Shown: positions 1 to 9,145 of the stretch, in pieces | Position numbering within the stretch: the stretch's first letter is position 1 | How the letters are laid out: each line of letters begins with the position of its first letter | NCBI RefSeq assembly: GCF_048548695.1 | Contig: NZ_JBLYIF010000005.1 | Reading direction: 5' to 3' (one strand) | DNA from: Neptuniibacter sp048548695 | Lineage (GTDB): Bacteria > Pseudomonadota > Gammaproteobacteria > Pseudomonadales > Balneatricaceae | DNA: 64,000 nt | Made by a program: the position numbers and the translations under genes | Notes under the pieces: model-generated | What the model saw: only the letters and a program-made list of their open reading frames with translations | Told to the model about the DNA's origin: nothing | Database searches by the model: none

Positions 1-351
1 ATGCTTAGTGGTGGGCTCACCACGCTACTATCCATGTTTGTCGGAGCCACCGGACCACTGGTTGCAGGCCTGATACACCGCCAGCAATACGACAAACTGG
101 CCACGACCGCCAACTTTGCCACCTGTATGAGTGTGCAGCATGTACTAAAACTCCTGGTATTTTCGGTGGTAGGTTTTGCCTTCTGGCAATGGTTGCCGCT
201 GATCTTGTTCATGATACTCAGCGGCATGGTCGGCACCTGGCTTGGTATGAAAGTTTTGCATCGTATATCGACCCATCACTTTCGCAGACTATTCCGCATC
301 AGTATCACCTTGCTAGCGTTGCGCTTACTCTGGCAGGGCTTAAGCCAGTAG
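1..351 (+). CDS. TauE/SafE-family permease, C-terminal part (partial)
   Basis: This is the last 116 residues of an integral membrane protein that runs in from the left edge of the window. It is strongly hydrophobic, with about three membrane segments separated by short basic loops (HRQQYDK, LHRISTHHFRR). The pattern GATGPLVAGL near the start and a closing segment around LLALRLLWQGL resemble the second half of the TauE/SafE (DUF81) family of sulfite/organosulfonate or other small anion exporters. The substrate cannot be told from this fragment. The gene stops just before a bidirectional terminator that it shares with the convergent ilvD. The methionine at position 1 need not be the true start. 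Confidence 0.75.
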   Translation: MLSGGLTTLLSMFVGATGPLVAGLIHRQQYDKLATTANFATCMSVQHVLKLLVFSVVGFAFWQWLPLILFMILSGMVGTWLGMKVLHRISTHHFRRLFRISITLLALRLLWQGLSQ

Positions 352-366
352 GTTTAATCCAGACAT

Positions 367-396
367 AAAAAAGGCAGCTATATGGCTGCCTTTTTC
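367..396. terminator. bidirectional intrinsic terminator between the TauE-like gene and ilvD
   Basis: The stem GGCAGC (373-378) pairs with GCTGCC (385-390) around a six-base loop. It is preceded by a run of A and followed by TTTTT, so it can terminate transcription from both converging genes. Confidence 0.85.
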
Positions 397-411
397 TGTT
401 GCGGTAAATAA

Positions 412-2244
412 TCAGTCCAACTGCGACAGGTCTCGCACCGCACCCATATCCGCCGAGGTCGCCAGTTTCGCATAGGCTTTCAGTGCAGCAGACACCTTAC
501 GTGGGCGCGCTTCCACCGGCTTCCAACCCAGCTTATCCTGCTCGACACGCCGTGCAGCCAGCTCTTCATCGGACAACAAAACATCGATACTGCGGTTTGG
601 AATATCGATACGAATCAGATCACCGTTACGCACCAGACCAATCGCGCCACCCGCTGCTGCTTCAGGCGATACGTGACCAATAGACAGGCCGGAGGTACCT
701 CCGGAGAAACGGCCATCGGTCAGCAGGGCACAAGCCTTACCCAATCCCTTGGACTTGATGTAAGACGTGGGATATAGCATTTCCTGCATACCCGGCCCAC
801 CACGAGGGCCTTCATAACGTACAATCACCACATCACCGGCTTTAACTTTATCATCCAGCACATTTGCAACCGCTTCATCCTGAGATTCAGTGATATGCGC
901 AGGGCCTTCAAATACCAAGATGGAGTCATCAACACCTGCTGTTTTTACCACACAACCATTCAGTGCGATGTTACCGTGAAGTACCGCCAAACCACCTTCC
1001 AGCGAGAACGCATGCTCAAGGGAGCGGATGCAACCATTAGCACGGTCACCATCCAGCGATGGCCAACGCGTTGCCTGACTAAACGCCACCTGGGTAGGAA
1101 TACCGGCAGGGCCAGCCTTGAAGAATTCAACCACCTCAGGCGTCGGGTTACGCATGATATCCCACTCATCCAGCGCATCTTTCAGAGTCGCTGAGTGCAC
1201 AGTAGGGACATCGGTATGCAGCTTACCGGCCCGGTCCAGCTCTCCCAGAATTGCCATAATGCCACCGGCACGATGCACATCTTCAATATGATATTTCTGG
1301 GTATTAGGGGCCACCTTACAAAGCTGCGGCACTTCCAACGACATACGATCAATATCCTTCAGCGTGAAGTCGATCTCAGCTTCCTGAGCAATCGCCAACA
1401 GATGCAGAATGGTATTGGTAGAACCGCCCATGGCGATATCCAGGGTGATCGCGTTCTCGAAGGCCTTGAAGCCGACTGAACGTGGCAACAGGGTGTCATC
1501 ATCCTGTTCGTAATAGCGCTTCGCCAAGTCCACAATCAGGTGGCCGGCACGCTTGAACAGCTGTTCACGGTCTGCGTGGGTTGCCAGCACGGTACCGTTG
1601 CCCGGCAGAGACAGCCCCAGGGCTTCTGTCAGGCAGTTCATGGAATTGGCGGTAAACATGCCGGAACATGAACCACAGGTCGGACAGGCAGAACGTTCTA
1701 CCGCATCCACCTCCTCATCAGTGGCCGACGGGTCTGCCGCCAGCACCATGGCATCCACCAGATCCAGCTTATGATCGGCCAATTTGGTTTTGCCAGCTTC
1801 CATCGGACCACCGGAGACAAATATCACCGGGACATTGAGGCGCATCGCGGCCATCAGCATGCCGGGGGTAATTTTGTCACAGTTGGAGATACACACCAGC
1901 GCATCAGCACAGTGCGCATTCACCATATACTCAACAGAATCGGCAATGATATCCCGAGAGGGCAGTGAATAGAGCATGCCGTCATGGCCCATCGCAATGC
2001 CGTCATCCACGGCAATGGTATTGAACTCTTTCGCCACGCCGCCGGCTTTTTCAATCTCACGTGCTACCAGCTGCCCCATGTCCTTGAGGTGAACATGTCC
2101 GGGAACAAACTGGGTAAATGAGTTAGCGATGGCAACAATCGGCTTATGAAAGTCTTCATCCGTCATCCCCGTGGCGCGCCACAGGGCACGGGCACCCGCC
2201 ATATTACGGCCGGCGGTGGAGGTCTTGGAGCGATACTGAGGCAT
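412..2244 (-). CDS. ilvD: dihydroxy-acid dehydratase
   Basis: IlvD removes water from 2,3-dihydroxy-isovalerate and 2,3-dihydroxy-3-methylvalerate, the third step shared by valine and isoleucine synthesis; it is a cytoplasmic iron-sulfur enzyme. The 610-residue product has the usual family length. The cluster-binding signatures are clear: SNCDKITPG and SACPTCGSCSGMFTANSM in the first half, and LLTDGRFSGGTSG near the C-terminus. An upstream in-frame extension to 2370 exists, but the ATG at 2244 begins the family N-terminus (MPQYRSKTSTAGRNMAGARA) and has AAAGGA about seven bases before it, so I chose that start. Divergent from ald, with about 107 bp between the starts. Confidence 0.97.
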   Translation of the reverse strand: MPQYRSKTSTAGRNMAGARALWRATGMTDEDFHKPIVAIANSFTQFVPGHVHLKDMGQLVAREIEKAGGVAKEFNTIAVDDGIAMGHDGMLYSLPSRDIIADSVEYMVNAHCADALVCISNCDKITPGMLMAAMRLNVPVIFVSGGPMEAGKTKLADHKLDLVDAMVLAADPSATDEEVDAVERSACPTCGSCSGMFTANSMNCLTEALGLSLPGNGTVLATHADREQLFKRAGHLIVDLAKRYYEQDDDTLLPRSVGFKAFENAITLDIAMGGSTNTILHLLAIAQEAEIDFTLKDIDRMSLEVPQLCKVAPNTQKYHIEDVHRAGGIMAILGELDRAGKLHTDVPTVHSATLKDALDEWDIMRNPTPEVVEFFKAGPAGIPTQVAFSQATRWPSLDGDRANGCIRSLEHAFSLEGGLAVLHGNIALNGCVVKTAGVDDSILVFEGPAHITESQDEAVANVLDDKVKAGDVVIVRYEGPRGGPGMQEMLYPTSYIKSKGLGKACALLTDGRFSGGTSGLSIGHVSPEAAAGGAIGLVRNGDLIRIDIPNRSIDVLLSDEELAARRVEQDKLGWKPVEARPRKVSAALKAYAKLATSADMGAVRDLSQLD

Positions 2245-2351
2245 GGAACTGTCCTTTACGATCTTATTCAACGCAGCAAGTATAACGGAATCTCTGCTGA
2301 CCTGCGCCTGTCTATCTATACTGCACACAAAGATCTTTACGAGGTATCGAC

Positions 2352-3452
2352 ATGGATATTGGTGTACCAAAAGAGATCAAGAATCATGAATACCGGGTCG
2401 CCCTGCCCCCTTCCGGGGTGAAACAGTTGGTCATCGCTGGACATCAGGTATTTGTAGAACACAATGCCGCCGACCATATCGGTTTCAGCAACCAGGATTA
2501 TCAGACCGCTGGCGCGATTGTCTGCGACACTGCCGAGCAGGTCTGGCTACAATCCAAGCTCATACTTAAGGTCAAGGAACCACAGACAAGTGAATGCGCC
2601 TACCTCAGGCCAGATCATATTCTGTTTACCTATCTGCACCTCGCTGCGGACCAGGCCTTGACCGACAGACTGCTGGCGATTGGCTGCACGGCCATTGCCT
2701 ATGAAACCGTCACCGGCCGACAGGGCGATCTGCCTCTACTGACCCCCATGAGTGAAGTGGCTGGCCGCATGTCGGTGCAGGCGGGTGCGCACTGTCTGGA
2801 AATTTCCCAACAGGGACGCGGCGTATTGCTCAGCGGAGTACCCGGGGTCGAGCCCGCCCAGGTGGTGATTCTGGGTGGTGGTGTGGTCGGCAGTAATGCC
2901 GCAGGGGTGGCTCTGGGCATGGGTGCCGATGTCACGGTTCTGGATACTTCACCCAGTCGACTGGCCTGGCTGGAACATACCTATACCGGCCGACTAAGAA
3001 CCCTATTTTCCACCCCGGAAGCCATTGAACGCCTACTACCCAGCGCGGATCTGGTGATTGGCGCGGTACTGATTCCGGGAGCGGCTGCGCCAAAACTGAT
3101 TAGTGAAACCCAGGTCAAACAGATGACTAATGGCGCAGTCATTGTTGATGTGGCAATTGACCAGGGAGGCTGTATTGCCACCAGTCGGCCAACCACCCAT
3201 AGCGATCCTACCTATATGCTGCATAACGTTGTGCATTACTGTGTCGCCAATATGCCGGGGGCTGTCGCCAGGACATCCAGTCAGGCACTCAGCAATGTGA
3301 CCCTGCCTTACGCTCTGCAATTGGCAGAACATGGCTGGGAAGGTGCCAGCCATTTAGATCCCGGTTTCGCCCAAGGTTTGAACCTGCATCAGGGCAAGAT
3401 TTATTGCCCGGGTGTAGCCGCAGCCTTTAATCGACCGTTGGCACAGCTATAG
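2352..3452 (+). CDS. ald: alanine dehydrogenase
   Basis: Ald catalyses NAD-dependent reversible oxidative deamination of L-alanine to pyruvate and ammonia. The 366-residue product begins with the family signature MDIGVPKEIKNHEYRVALPP, which carries the substrate-binding Arg and Lys. It contains the NAD-binding glycine-rich turn VVILGGGVVGSNAA near residue 175, and the C-terminal NMPGAVARTSSQALSN segment shared by alanine dehydrogenases and transhydrogenase alpha subunits. Length and the absence of a membrane part favour Ald over transhydrogenase. A GAGG ribosome site lies about nine bases before the ATG. Confidence 0.93.
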   Translation: MDIGVPKEIKNHEYRVALPPSGVKQLVIAGHQVFVEHNAADHIGFSNQDYQTAGAIVCDTAEQVWLQSKLILKVKEPQTSECAYLRPDHILFTYLHLAADQALTDRLLAIGCTAIAYETVTGRQGDLPLLTPMSEVAGRMSVQAGAHCLEISQQGRGVLLSGVPGVEPAQVVILGGGVVGSNAAGVALGMGADVTVLDTSPSRLAWLEHTYTGRLRTLFSTPEAIERLLPSADLVIGAVLIPGAAAPKLISETQVKQMTNGAVIVDVAIDQGGCIATSRPTTHSDPTYMLHNVVHYCVANMPGAVARTSSQALSNVTLPYALQLAEHGWEGASHLDPGFAQGLNLHQGKIYCPGVAAAFNRPLAQL

Positions 3453-3518
3453 CCTACAGATTTGCTTGATCCAAGCCCGACGAGCCACTACTCTGAGGCC
3501 AAACTCGGAGAGGTTGTC

Positions 3519-3761
3519 ATGTCATCACTTGATAGAAAAGCCATTCGTGCCGACAAGTGGATGCAACGGTTTATGAAAACCGGCATCCCGGTAGCGGTTG
3601 TCAGTGTGCTGAGCCTGTGGGCTGGCTGGTTATTAAAAATTCCCGCGCTGGGCAGTGTGTTTATGATTACCGCCTCGACTGCGCTGGTTATCGGGATGCT
3701 CTACAACATCCGCTTTGTCATCCTCTCGGTGCGACAGATCAAAACCAAACAGGATGACTAG
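3519..3761 (+). CDS. small two-segment membrane protein
   Basis: I do not recognise this 80-residue protein. It has a charged N-terminus (SSLDRKAIRADKWMQRFMK), two hydrophobic segments at about residues 22-40 and 45-65 and a short basic tail ending QIKTKQDD, so it is probably an inner-membrane protein with two spans. An in-frame start at 3462 would add 19 residues, but the ATG at 3519 has GGAGAGG about six bases upstream and was chosen. It follows ald by 66 bp and may be read from the same transcript. Confidence 0.6.
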   Translation: MSSLDRKAIRADKWMQRFMKTGIPVAVVSVLSLWAGWLLKIPALGSVFMITASTALVIGMLYNIRFVILSVRQIKTKQDD

Positions 3762-3883
3762 CACCAATTCATTCAGGATTCATCGGCATAGGGTTAGGCT
3801 ATGGTTATTTCCACCAGGCTCTCGTTATGCTGTACTGGGTATAACGCACAAGGTGTAACTTAAATAATCCACGATATCCGGCC

Positions 3884-4207
3884 ATGCCTTTAACTAAACC
3901 CATGCTGCGAAGACGATTTACTGCACTCTTTTCTGGCGCGCTGGTCGCTCTATTCTCTGCTGGCGCCCAATCTGTGCTGGCGGCTGAGCCAATGAGCCTG
4001 CAGCAGGCACGCCAGATGGTAGAAGCACAGACCGGCGGACAGGTTGTGAAGTCCCAGACAGGCTATTCACAGGGCACTCTGGTTTATCGATTCAGGATCG
4101 TACAGCAGGGACGGATCAGAGACCTCCTGATGGACGCGCAAACTGGCACACTGATCAATCCACTGAAGGGAGATAAGAATAATGAAAATTCTAGTGGTCG
4201 AAGATGA
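3884..4207 (+). CDS. exported PepSY-domain protein preceding the two-component system
   Basis: The 107-residue protein has a signal peptide (basic MPLTKPMLRRR, hydrophobic core to about residue 30, cleavage near VLAAEP). One PepSY-like domain follows (LQQARQMVEAQTGGQVVKSQ, then a beta-strand pair ending RDLLMDAQTGTLI). PepSY modules are small periplasmic domains often found next to PhoP/PhoQ-like regulators, where they are suspected to modulate the sensor. The last 26 bp overlap the start of the response regulator gene in another frame, so the two are probably translationally coupled. Function beyond the domain is unknown. Confidence 0.8.
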   Translation: MPLTKPMLRRRFTALFSGALVALFSAGAQSVLAAEPMSLQQARQMVEAQTGGQVVKSQTGYSQGTLVYRFRIVQQGRIRDLLMDAQTGTLINPLKGDKNNENSSGRR

Positions 4208-4871
4208 CGCCGATCTGCGCCGCCAATTGGTCGGGGCATTGCAGGAACGCAATTACACCGTAGAGGAGTGCGCCGATGGTAACGAAGCGGCGTTTCTCGG
4301 CACCGAGTACCCCTACGATATGGCCATTGTCGACCTGGGCCTACCCGGCCAAACCGGCATTGAAGTGATTCAAGGCTGGCGCAAACAGGGCAGTGATTTT
4401 CCGATTCTGATTCTTACTGCCCGAAGCGACTGGCAAGATAAGGTGGAAGGACTGGAAGCCGGTGCCGACGACTATCTGGTTAAACCCTTTCATATGGAAG
4501 AACTCACTGCACGACTAAACGCTCTGCTGCGCCGTGCGGCGGGTCATGCCAAACCGGTATTGGAGTTTGGTCCGATCCAACTCGACACAACGGGACAGGC
4601 GGTTTATCTGGATGACAACCTGGTCAATCTGACCAGTTATGAGTACCGCACCTTTGAATATCTAGTGCTTAATGCCGGTAAGACCATTTCCAAAACCGAA
4701 CTGACCGAGCATCTGTACCATCAGGATTTTGAACGCGACAGCAATGTGCTGGAGGTGTTTATCCGACGCCTGCGACAGAAGCTGGACCCCGAGCAAAATC
4801 TGCAGCCTATCGCGACAGTGCGAGGACTGGGTTACCGTTTCACCATGGCTGACAAACCACCTAAGACGTGA
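4182..4871 (+). CDS. PhoP-like OmpR-family response regulator
   Basis: A 229-residue DNA-binding response regulator. The receiver domain (about 1-120) has the acidic pocket VVEDDAD, the phosphorylation site Asp51 in AIVDLGLPG, and Lys101 in DDYLVKPF. A winged-helix OmpR/PhoB output domain follows (about 130-222), with the typical SNVLEVFIRRLRQKL recognition helix and TVRGLGYRF end. The segment SDWQDKVEGLEAGADDY is very close to PhoP of enterics and pseudomonads, so it probably belongs to the PhoP branch, which answers to divalent cations or envelope stress in the known members. Coupled to the sensor kinase by an overlap of four bases (GTGA). Confidence 0.92.
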   Translation: MKILVVEDDADLRRQLVGALQERNYTVEECADGNEAAFLGTEYPYDMAIVDLGLPGQTGIEVIQGWRKQGSDFPILILTARSDWQDKVEGLEAGADDYLVKPFHMEELTARLNALLRRAAGHAKPVLEFGPIQLDTTGQAVYLDDNLVNLTSYEYRTFEYLVLNAGKTISKTELTEHLYHQDFERDSNVLEVFIRRLRQKLDPEQNLQPIATVRGLGYRFTMADKPPKT

Positions 4872-6229
4872 AAATTATAGCTCCCCTGTACTCGCTGCAG
4901 GGCCGACTGCTGATCGCTTCAACCATCGTGCTGCCACTGGTACTGTTTCTGGCAGCATTGGCGCTCAGCAGTGCCTACCGCTTTAATACTGAAAATGCTG
5001 TGCGTGAGCAGCTGCAGCTGCAGATCTATCTGCTACTCGGTTCCATCGAGCTGAACGAACAACATATTCAGTTCCCACAACGCCTGCAGGAACCTCGCTA
5101 TGATCGGGTGGGGTCCGGTTTATATGCATCTATCCATGAACAAAATAACCTGCTGTGGCGTTCGTATTCCTCCAGCCTATTAGACAGTCGTATTCTCAAT
5201 GATGCCGAGAGTGGCACGTTGTTGCCAGGGCAACCCTATTTCACCCATATGAACGAATTGGGACTGTACCGGTTACAACTCAAGCTGATCTGGGATCACC
5301 CCTTAGGCGAACGGGCACTGGTATTTTCGGTGATGGAAACAGACACCGCACCTGAAGCAGCCATTCGCACCTACAACCTGCAGCTAATGCTGTGGATGGG
5401 AGTGATTTTCCTGGTGGCGTTACTGGCCCAGACGTTAATCCTCTACTGGGGCCTGCGTCCATTAAATAAGCTGGCAGACGATCTGCTGCAAATTGAACGC
5501 GGGCATACCGAATACCTCCGTGGCAACTACCCCACGGAGGTTGAACAGGTCACCCGCAACCTGAATCAATTGATCTCGAGCGAACGCGGCCAACGCGAAC
5601 GATATCGCAACACCCTGGACGACCTTGCCCATAGTCTGAAAACACCCTTGGCTGTGATGCGGGGTGCAGGAGATGAACAGCTGAATCGGTCTGAATATCA
5701 GACGCTGATTACCGAACAAACCCAGCGCATGGACCAGATTGTGCAGTATCAACTCAGCCGTGCAGTCCAATCTGGCAGCCGCCCACTGGGCATGTCCACC
5801 GATGTCAGACCAGTAATCGAGCGATTAAGTGGTGCCTTGCAAAAGGTTTATCGTGAGAAACAGCTACAGATAAAACTACAACTAGAGTCACCACTGACAT
5901 TTACCGGTGATCCCCGCGACCTGATGGAGCTGCTGGGAAATATTCTGGAAAATGCCTGTAAATACGGACAACAGCGAGTAGAAATCAGAGGCTGGCACAG
6001 TGACAGTAACCTTAGGCTACAAATCTGTGATGATGGCCCCGGTGTCGGGGAAACGATGCGCAAAACCATTCTGCAGCGTGGTGCCCGGCTGGATACCTCA
6101 GTGCAGGGTCAGGGTATCGGGCTGGCAGTCGCGACAGACATTATCAGTAGCTACAATGGCGAACTCAGTGTCACGGAATCCGATTTAGGCGGCAGTTGTT
6201 TTGAAATAGTTCTGCCCGGGCACAACTGA
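4868..6229 (+). CDS. PhoQ-like sensor histidine kinase
   Basis: A 453-residue membrane sensor kinase starting with GTG. Two membrane segments (about residues 14-36 and 173-195) flank a periplasmic sensor of about 135 residues. A HAMP-like linker leads to the dimerisation domain with the phosphoacceptor His255 in DDLAHSLKTPLAV, the H-box form characteristic of PhoQ-type kinases. The ATP-binding domain has the N-box LGNILENACKYG, G1 ICDDGPGVG and G2 GQGIGLAVA. It forms an operon with the preceding PepSY and response regulator genes. The signal is not known; a divalent cation or envelope signal is an inference from the family. Confidence 0.9.
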   Translation: MKIIAPLYSLQGRLLIASTIVLPLVLFLAALALSSAYRFNTENAVREQLQLQIYLLLGSIELNEQHIQFPQRLQEPRYDRVGSGLYASIHEQNNLLWRSYSSSLLDSRILNDAESGTLLPGQPYFTHMNELGLYRLQLKLIWDHPLGERALVFSVMETDTAPEAAIRTYNLQLMLWMGVIFLVALLAQTLILYWGLRPLNKLADDLLQIERGHTEYLRGNYPTEVEQVTRNLNQLISSERGQRERYRNTLDDLAHSLKTPLAVMRGAGDEQLNRSEYQTLITEQTQRMDQIVQYQLSRAVQSGSRPLGMSTDVRPVIERLSGALQKVYREKQLQIKLQLESPLTFTGDPRDLMELLGNILENACKYGQQRVEIRGWHSDSNLRLQICDDGPGVGETMRKTILQRGARLDTSVQGQGIGLAVATDIISSYNGELSVTESDLGGSCFEIVLPGHN

Positions 6230-6264
6230 ACCGATCGGGCAGAATTTAATAGACCGCTTAGAAC

Positions 6265-7281
6265 TTACTGGTCGTTTTCAATCACCAGCTTGCCAAAATG
6301 GCCGGCAGCAGCCAGCTGTTGATATGCCTGCATCGCGTCACTGAAGGCATAGGTTCTATCGATTACAGGGTGTAACTGATGCTGCTCCATCAGCGCAACC
6401 ATCTCCTTCAACATCTCCACACTGCCAACATATACACCTTGGATATGTAACAGGTTAAAAATAGTCATCAAACTCATGGTCGGGCTATCCATACCCGTCA
6501 AAATACCAATAACCGACACAGTGCCATTCACTCCGACCGAGGCGACCGACTTCTCAAACGTCCCGGCACCACCTACTTCCAGCACATTGTTGACGCCTTT
6601 ACCCTGGGTAATCGCCAGTACCTCTTGCTCCCAGTCAGGGCAATCTTTGTAGTTGATAGTGTGATCAGCCCCCAGTCCCCGAGCCCGTTCCAGCTTTTCA
6701 TCACTGGACGAGGTAATGATCACCTCGGCACCCATGGCTTTGGCCAGTTGTAGACCAAAAATAGACACACCGCCTGTGCCCAGCAGCAAAATAGTATCGC
6801 CGGCTTTAATGCCGCCAGCATGCACCAGTGCATGCCAGGCGGTGGTCGCAGCACAGGGCAGGGTTGCAGCTTCTGCATATGAGAGGTAGTCAGGGATCTT
6901 AACCGTACCATCCTCGTGCAGGATAAAGTAATCCGCCAACACACCATTGATCGCACCACCCAGTGCCGAGGTCAGGCCCGCATCACCCATGGAGCCTTCT
7001 ATCCAGTGTTGAAAAAAGTTACCTATAACCCGGTCACCGGCCTTAAAACCCGTGACACCCTTACCAACACTGACGACTTCACCCGCACCATCAGACACTG
7101 GAATCATCGGCCGTATGTCATTACGGACATAGCCGCCATTGGCCACCAGAAGGTCGCGGAAATTCAGTGAACAAGCTTTCATCTTCACTAAAATTTCACG
7201 GTCGCCGGGAGTTGGTATCTCCAGTTCTACTTGCTGGATAGCTTCAATGCCATCGGGCTCTACTACCTGGTATGCACGCAT
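6265..7281 (-). CDS. medium-chain NAD(P)-dependent alcohol dehydrogenase/quinone reductase family
   Basis: This 338-residue protein is a medium-chain dehydrogenase/reductase. The GroES-like N-terminal domain (SLNFRDLLVANGGY; DGAGEVVSVGKGVTGFKAGDRV) is followed by a Rossmann domain with the nucleotide motif LLLGTGGVSIFGLQLAKA. The catalytic zinc Cys of classical alcohol dehydrogenases is not present at the N-terminal position (NFRDLL replaces the CHTD/CGSD type), and the structural zinc Cys cluster is also missing. It therefore probably reduces quinones, enones or similar compounds in the cytoplasm. The substrate is unknown. Monocistronic, convergent with the kinase gene upstream. Confidence 0.85.
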   Translation of the reverse strand: MRAYQVVEPDGIEAIQQVELEIPTPGDREILVKMKACSLNFRDLLVANGGYVRNDIRPMIPVSDGAGEVVSVGKGVTGFKAGDRVIGNFFQHWIEGSMGDAGLTSALGGAINGVLADYFILHEDGTVKIPDYLSYAEAATLPCAATTAWHALVHAGGIKAGDTILLLGTGGVSIFGLQLAKAMGAEVIITSSSDEKLERARGLGADHTINYKDCPDWEQEVLAITQGKGVNNVLEVGGAGTFEKSVASVGVNGTVSVIGILTGMDSPTMSLMTIFNLLHIQGVYVGSVEMLKEMVALMEQHQLHPVIDRTYAFSDAMQAYQQLAAAGHFGKLVIENDQ

Positions 7282-7514
7282 CTATTTGCTCCAATTATGT
7301 CTTTTTTTTAAGGGAGGTACCGACCGCAAAATTTGCCGATACGGCCTGAGCCTGGCCTGCCGCCCGTTACAGGCCGGCTCTAAGCATAAAGCAGGAGGTG
7401 AGTGAGATCTGGATCAGTTTTCAGACCACACTTTACAGAGAAGGATTGCTGCCTCCAGCCATGACCCACGGGCCATATGCCTTTCAGCAGCATAGCAGTT
7501 TTTTTTAGATACAA

Positions 7515-8234
7515 TCAGTCAGTTTTGGCAAACATCAGATCCCAGACACCATGCCCCAGACGCTCACCGCGCTTCTGAAATTTGGTTACCGGGCGCCAAT
7601 GGGGTTGTGGTGAATACTGGCCTTCACCTGCGATGTTGCGATAGCCCGGCGCAGCACTCATGATTTCCATCATATGCTCAGCATAATTTTCCCAGTCGGT
7701 CGCCATATGAAAGACACCGCCCGGTTTCAACTTGCGATGCAGAGTGGCAGCAAACTCAAGCTGCACAATGCGCCGTTTATGGTGCTTTTTCTTATGCCAA
7801 GGATCAGGAAAAAACAACTGAATACAATCCAGGCTATGGTCCGGAATACACTGCGCCAACACTTCGATTGCATCATCACAGAAGACACGAATGTTACTCA
7901 GCCCCTGCTCAGAGGCGTTTTTCAGCAAACGACCAACACCGGGTTTATGCACTTCGATGCCAATGTAGTTTTTCTCGGGCTGATCTTTGGCCATCTCCAC
8001 CAGCGAATCGCCCATGCCAAAACCGATCTCCAGCACCACCGGTGCCTCACGGCCAAACACTTGACCGAGATCCAGCATGCCTTTCGATAGCTCTAAGCCC
8101 ACTTCAGGCCAACGCGCATCCATGGCCCGCTGCTGACCTTCGGTCATCCGGCCAGCACGCAGCACAAAACTGCGGATGGTGCGCATATGTTTGGTTTCAA
8201 GTTCAGTCACGGTCTTAGGATCTTTTTCGCTCAT
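7515..8234 (-). CDS. trmB: tRNA (guanine-N7-)-methyltransferase
   Basis: TrmB methylates N7 of G46 in the variable loop of tRNAs, using S-adenosylmethionine. The 239-residue product shows the SAM-binding motif VLEIGFGMGDSLVEMA near residue 67, and the family signature FFPDPWHKKKHHKRR followed by a substrate-binding ATDWENYAEHM segment. Length matches bacterial TrmB. It is the last gene of a minus-strand unit DUF423-thiS-thiG-trmB; a GC-rich hairpin without a T-tract lies in the 55-bp gap after thiG. The thiS-thiG-trmB order is the one seen in Pseudomonas. Confidence 0.96.
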   Translation of the reverse strand: MSEKDPKTVTELETKHMRTIRSFVLRAGRMTEGQQRAMDARWPEVGLELSKGMLDLGQVFGREAPVVLEIGFGMGDSLVEMAKDQPEKNYIGIEVHKPGVGRLLKNASEQGLSNIRVFCDDAIEVLAQCIPDHSLDCIQLFFPDPWHKKKHHKRRIVQLEFAATLHRKLKPGGVFHMATDWENYAEHMMEIMSAAPGYRNIAGEGQYSPQPHWRPVTKFQKRGERLGHGVWDLMFAKTD

Positions 8235-8257
8235 GAGGTTTAGGTATCAGGTTATCA

Positions 8258-8278
8258 GGCCAGCCAATATGGCTGGCC
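8258..8278 (-). other. intercistronic hairpin between thiG and trmB
   Basis: GGCCAGCC and GGCTGGCC can form a perfect eight-base-pair stem with a five-base loop. No T-run follows on either strand. It may stabilise the thiG 3' end or reduce read-through into trmB; that role is inferred. Confidence 0.55.
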
Positions 8279-8289
8279 CTGCGGTGGCA

Positions 8290-9087
8290 TTATGGAGTAG
8301 AGATAATGCCGTCTAACGGAGAGGAAGCGCTGGCATATTTTTTCCGCGGCATCCGTCCAGCAAGGTAGGCTTCTCGACCGGCTTGAATCGCTTTGCGCAT
8401 CGCTGAAGCCATCAAAATTGGATCGCGGGCTCCCGCAATCGCAGTATTCATCAACACAGCTTCACAGCCCATTTCCATAGCAAGTGCAGCATCTGATGCG
8501 GTACCAACACCCGCGTCAACCAGCACCGGAACCTTCGCTTCTTCCATGATGATGTTAATGTTGTGCGGGTTCAGAATACCCAGACCAGAGCCAATCATGG
8601 AACCCAGTGGCATGATAGCGATACAACCAATCTCTTCTAGTTGCTTGGCCACAATCGGATCATCACTGGTATACACCATCACCTTAAAACCATCTTTAAC
8701 CAGTACTTCTGCCGCTTTGAGTGTATCGACAACATTTGGGTACAGCGTTTTCTGATCACCCAGTACCTCGAGCTTGACTAGGTCATGTCCACCCATCAGC
8801 TCACGCGCCAGTTTACAGGTACGCACTGCATCTTCAGCAGTAAAACAACCGGCAGTATTTGGCAGAATGGTATAGCGATCCGGCGTAATCACATCTAACA
8901 GATTCGGTTCATCCGGATTCTGGCCAATATTCGTGCGGCGCACGGCAACCGTAACAATCTCTGCACCGCTGGCCTCAATCGCCAGACGGGTCTCTTCAAG
9001 ATCCTTATATTTGCCAGTGCCCACCAGCAGGCGTGAATTATAGCTTTTACCAGCAATGATCATCGGGTCGTTTGACTGTTCAGACAT
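8290..9087 (-). CDS. thiG: thiazole synthase
   Basis: ThiG builds the thiazole phosphate moiety of thiamine from 1-deoxy-D-xylulose 5-phosphate, dehydroglycine and sulfur carried by ThiS thiocarboxylate. The 265-residue TIM-barrel protein shows LLVGTGKYKDLEETR at the N-terminus, the Schiff-base lysine in LVKLEVLGD, and the C-terminal phosphate loop VDAGVGTASDAALAMEMG. An in-frame extension to 9192 exists, but the ATG at 9087 (MSEQSNDPMIIAGKSY) fits the family length. It follows thiS by 58 bp, so the sulfur carrier and its acceptor enzyme are co-expressed. Confidence 0.96.
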   Translation of the reverse strand: MSEQSNDPMIIAGKSYNSRLLVGTGKYKDLEETRLAIEASGAEIVTVAVRRTNIGQNPDEPNLLDVITPDRYTILPNTAGCFTAEDAVRTCKLARELMGGHDLVKLEVLGDQKTLYPNVVDTLKAAEVLVKDGFKVMVYTSDDPIVAKQLEEIGCIAIMPLGSMIGSGLGILNPHNINIIMEEAKVPVLVDAGVGTASDAALAMEMGCEAVLMNTAIAGARDPILMASAMRKAIQAGREAYLAGRMPRKKYASASSPLDGIISTP

Positions 9088-9145
9088 GTCAGTTATCCAG
9101 ATTGAATTATTTTTTGTAAGGAAGGGGAGCCGGAATAGAACCGAT

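Noticed and set aside
2245..2370. 42-residue N-terminal extension of IlvD
   Set aside because: It overlaps the ald start region and precedes a good ribosome site and the family N-terminus at 2244.
7282..7514. Partial inverted repeat around 7346-7380 (GGCCTG...CAGGCC) and an A/T run near 7500
   Set aside because: No T-tract follows the stem in either direction and the stem is imperfect; I cannot give it a role.
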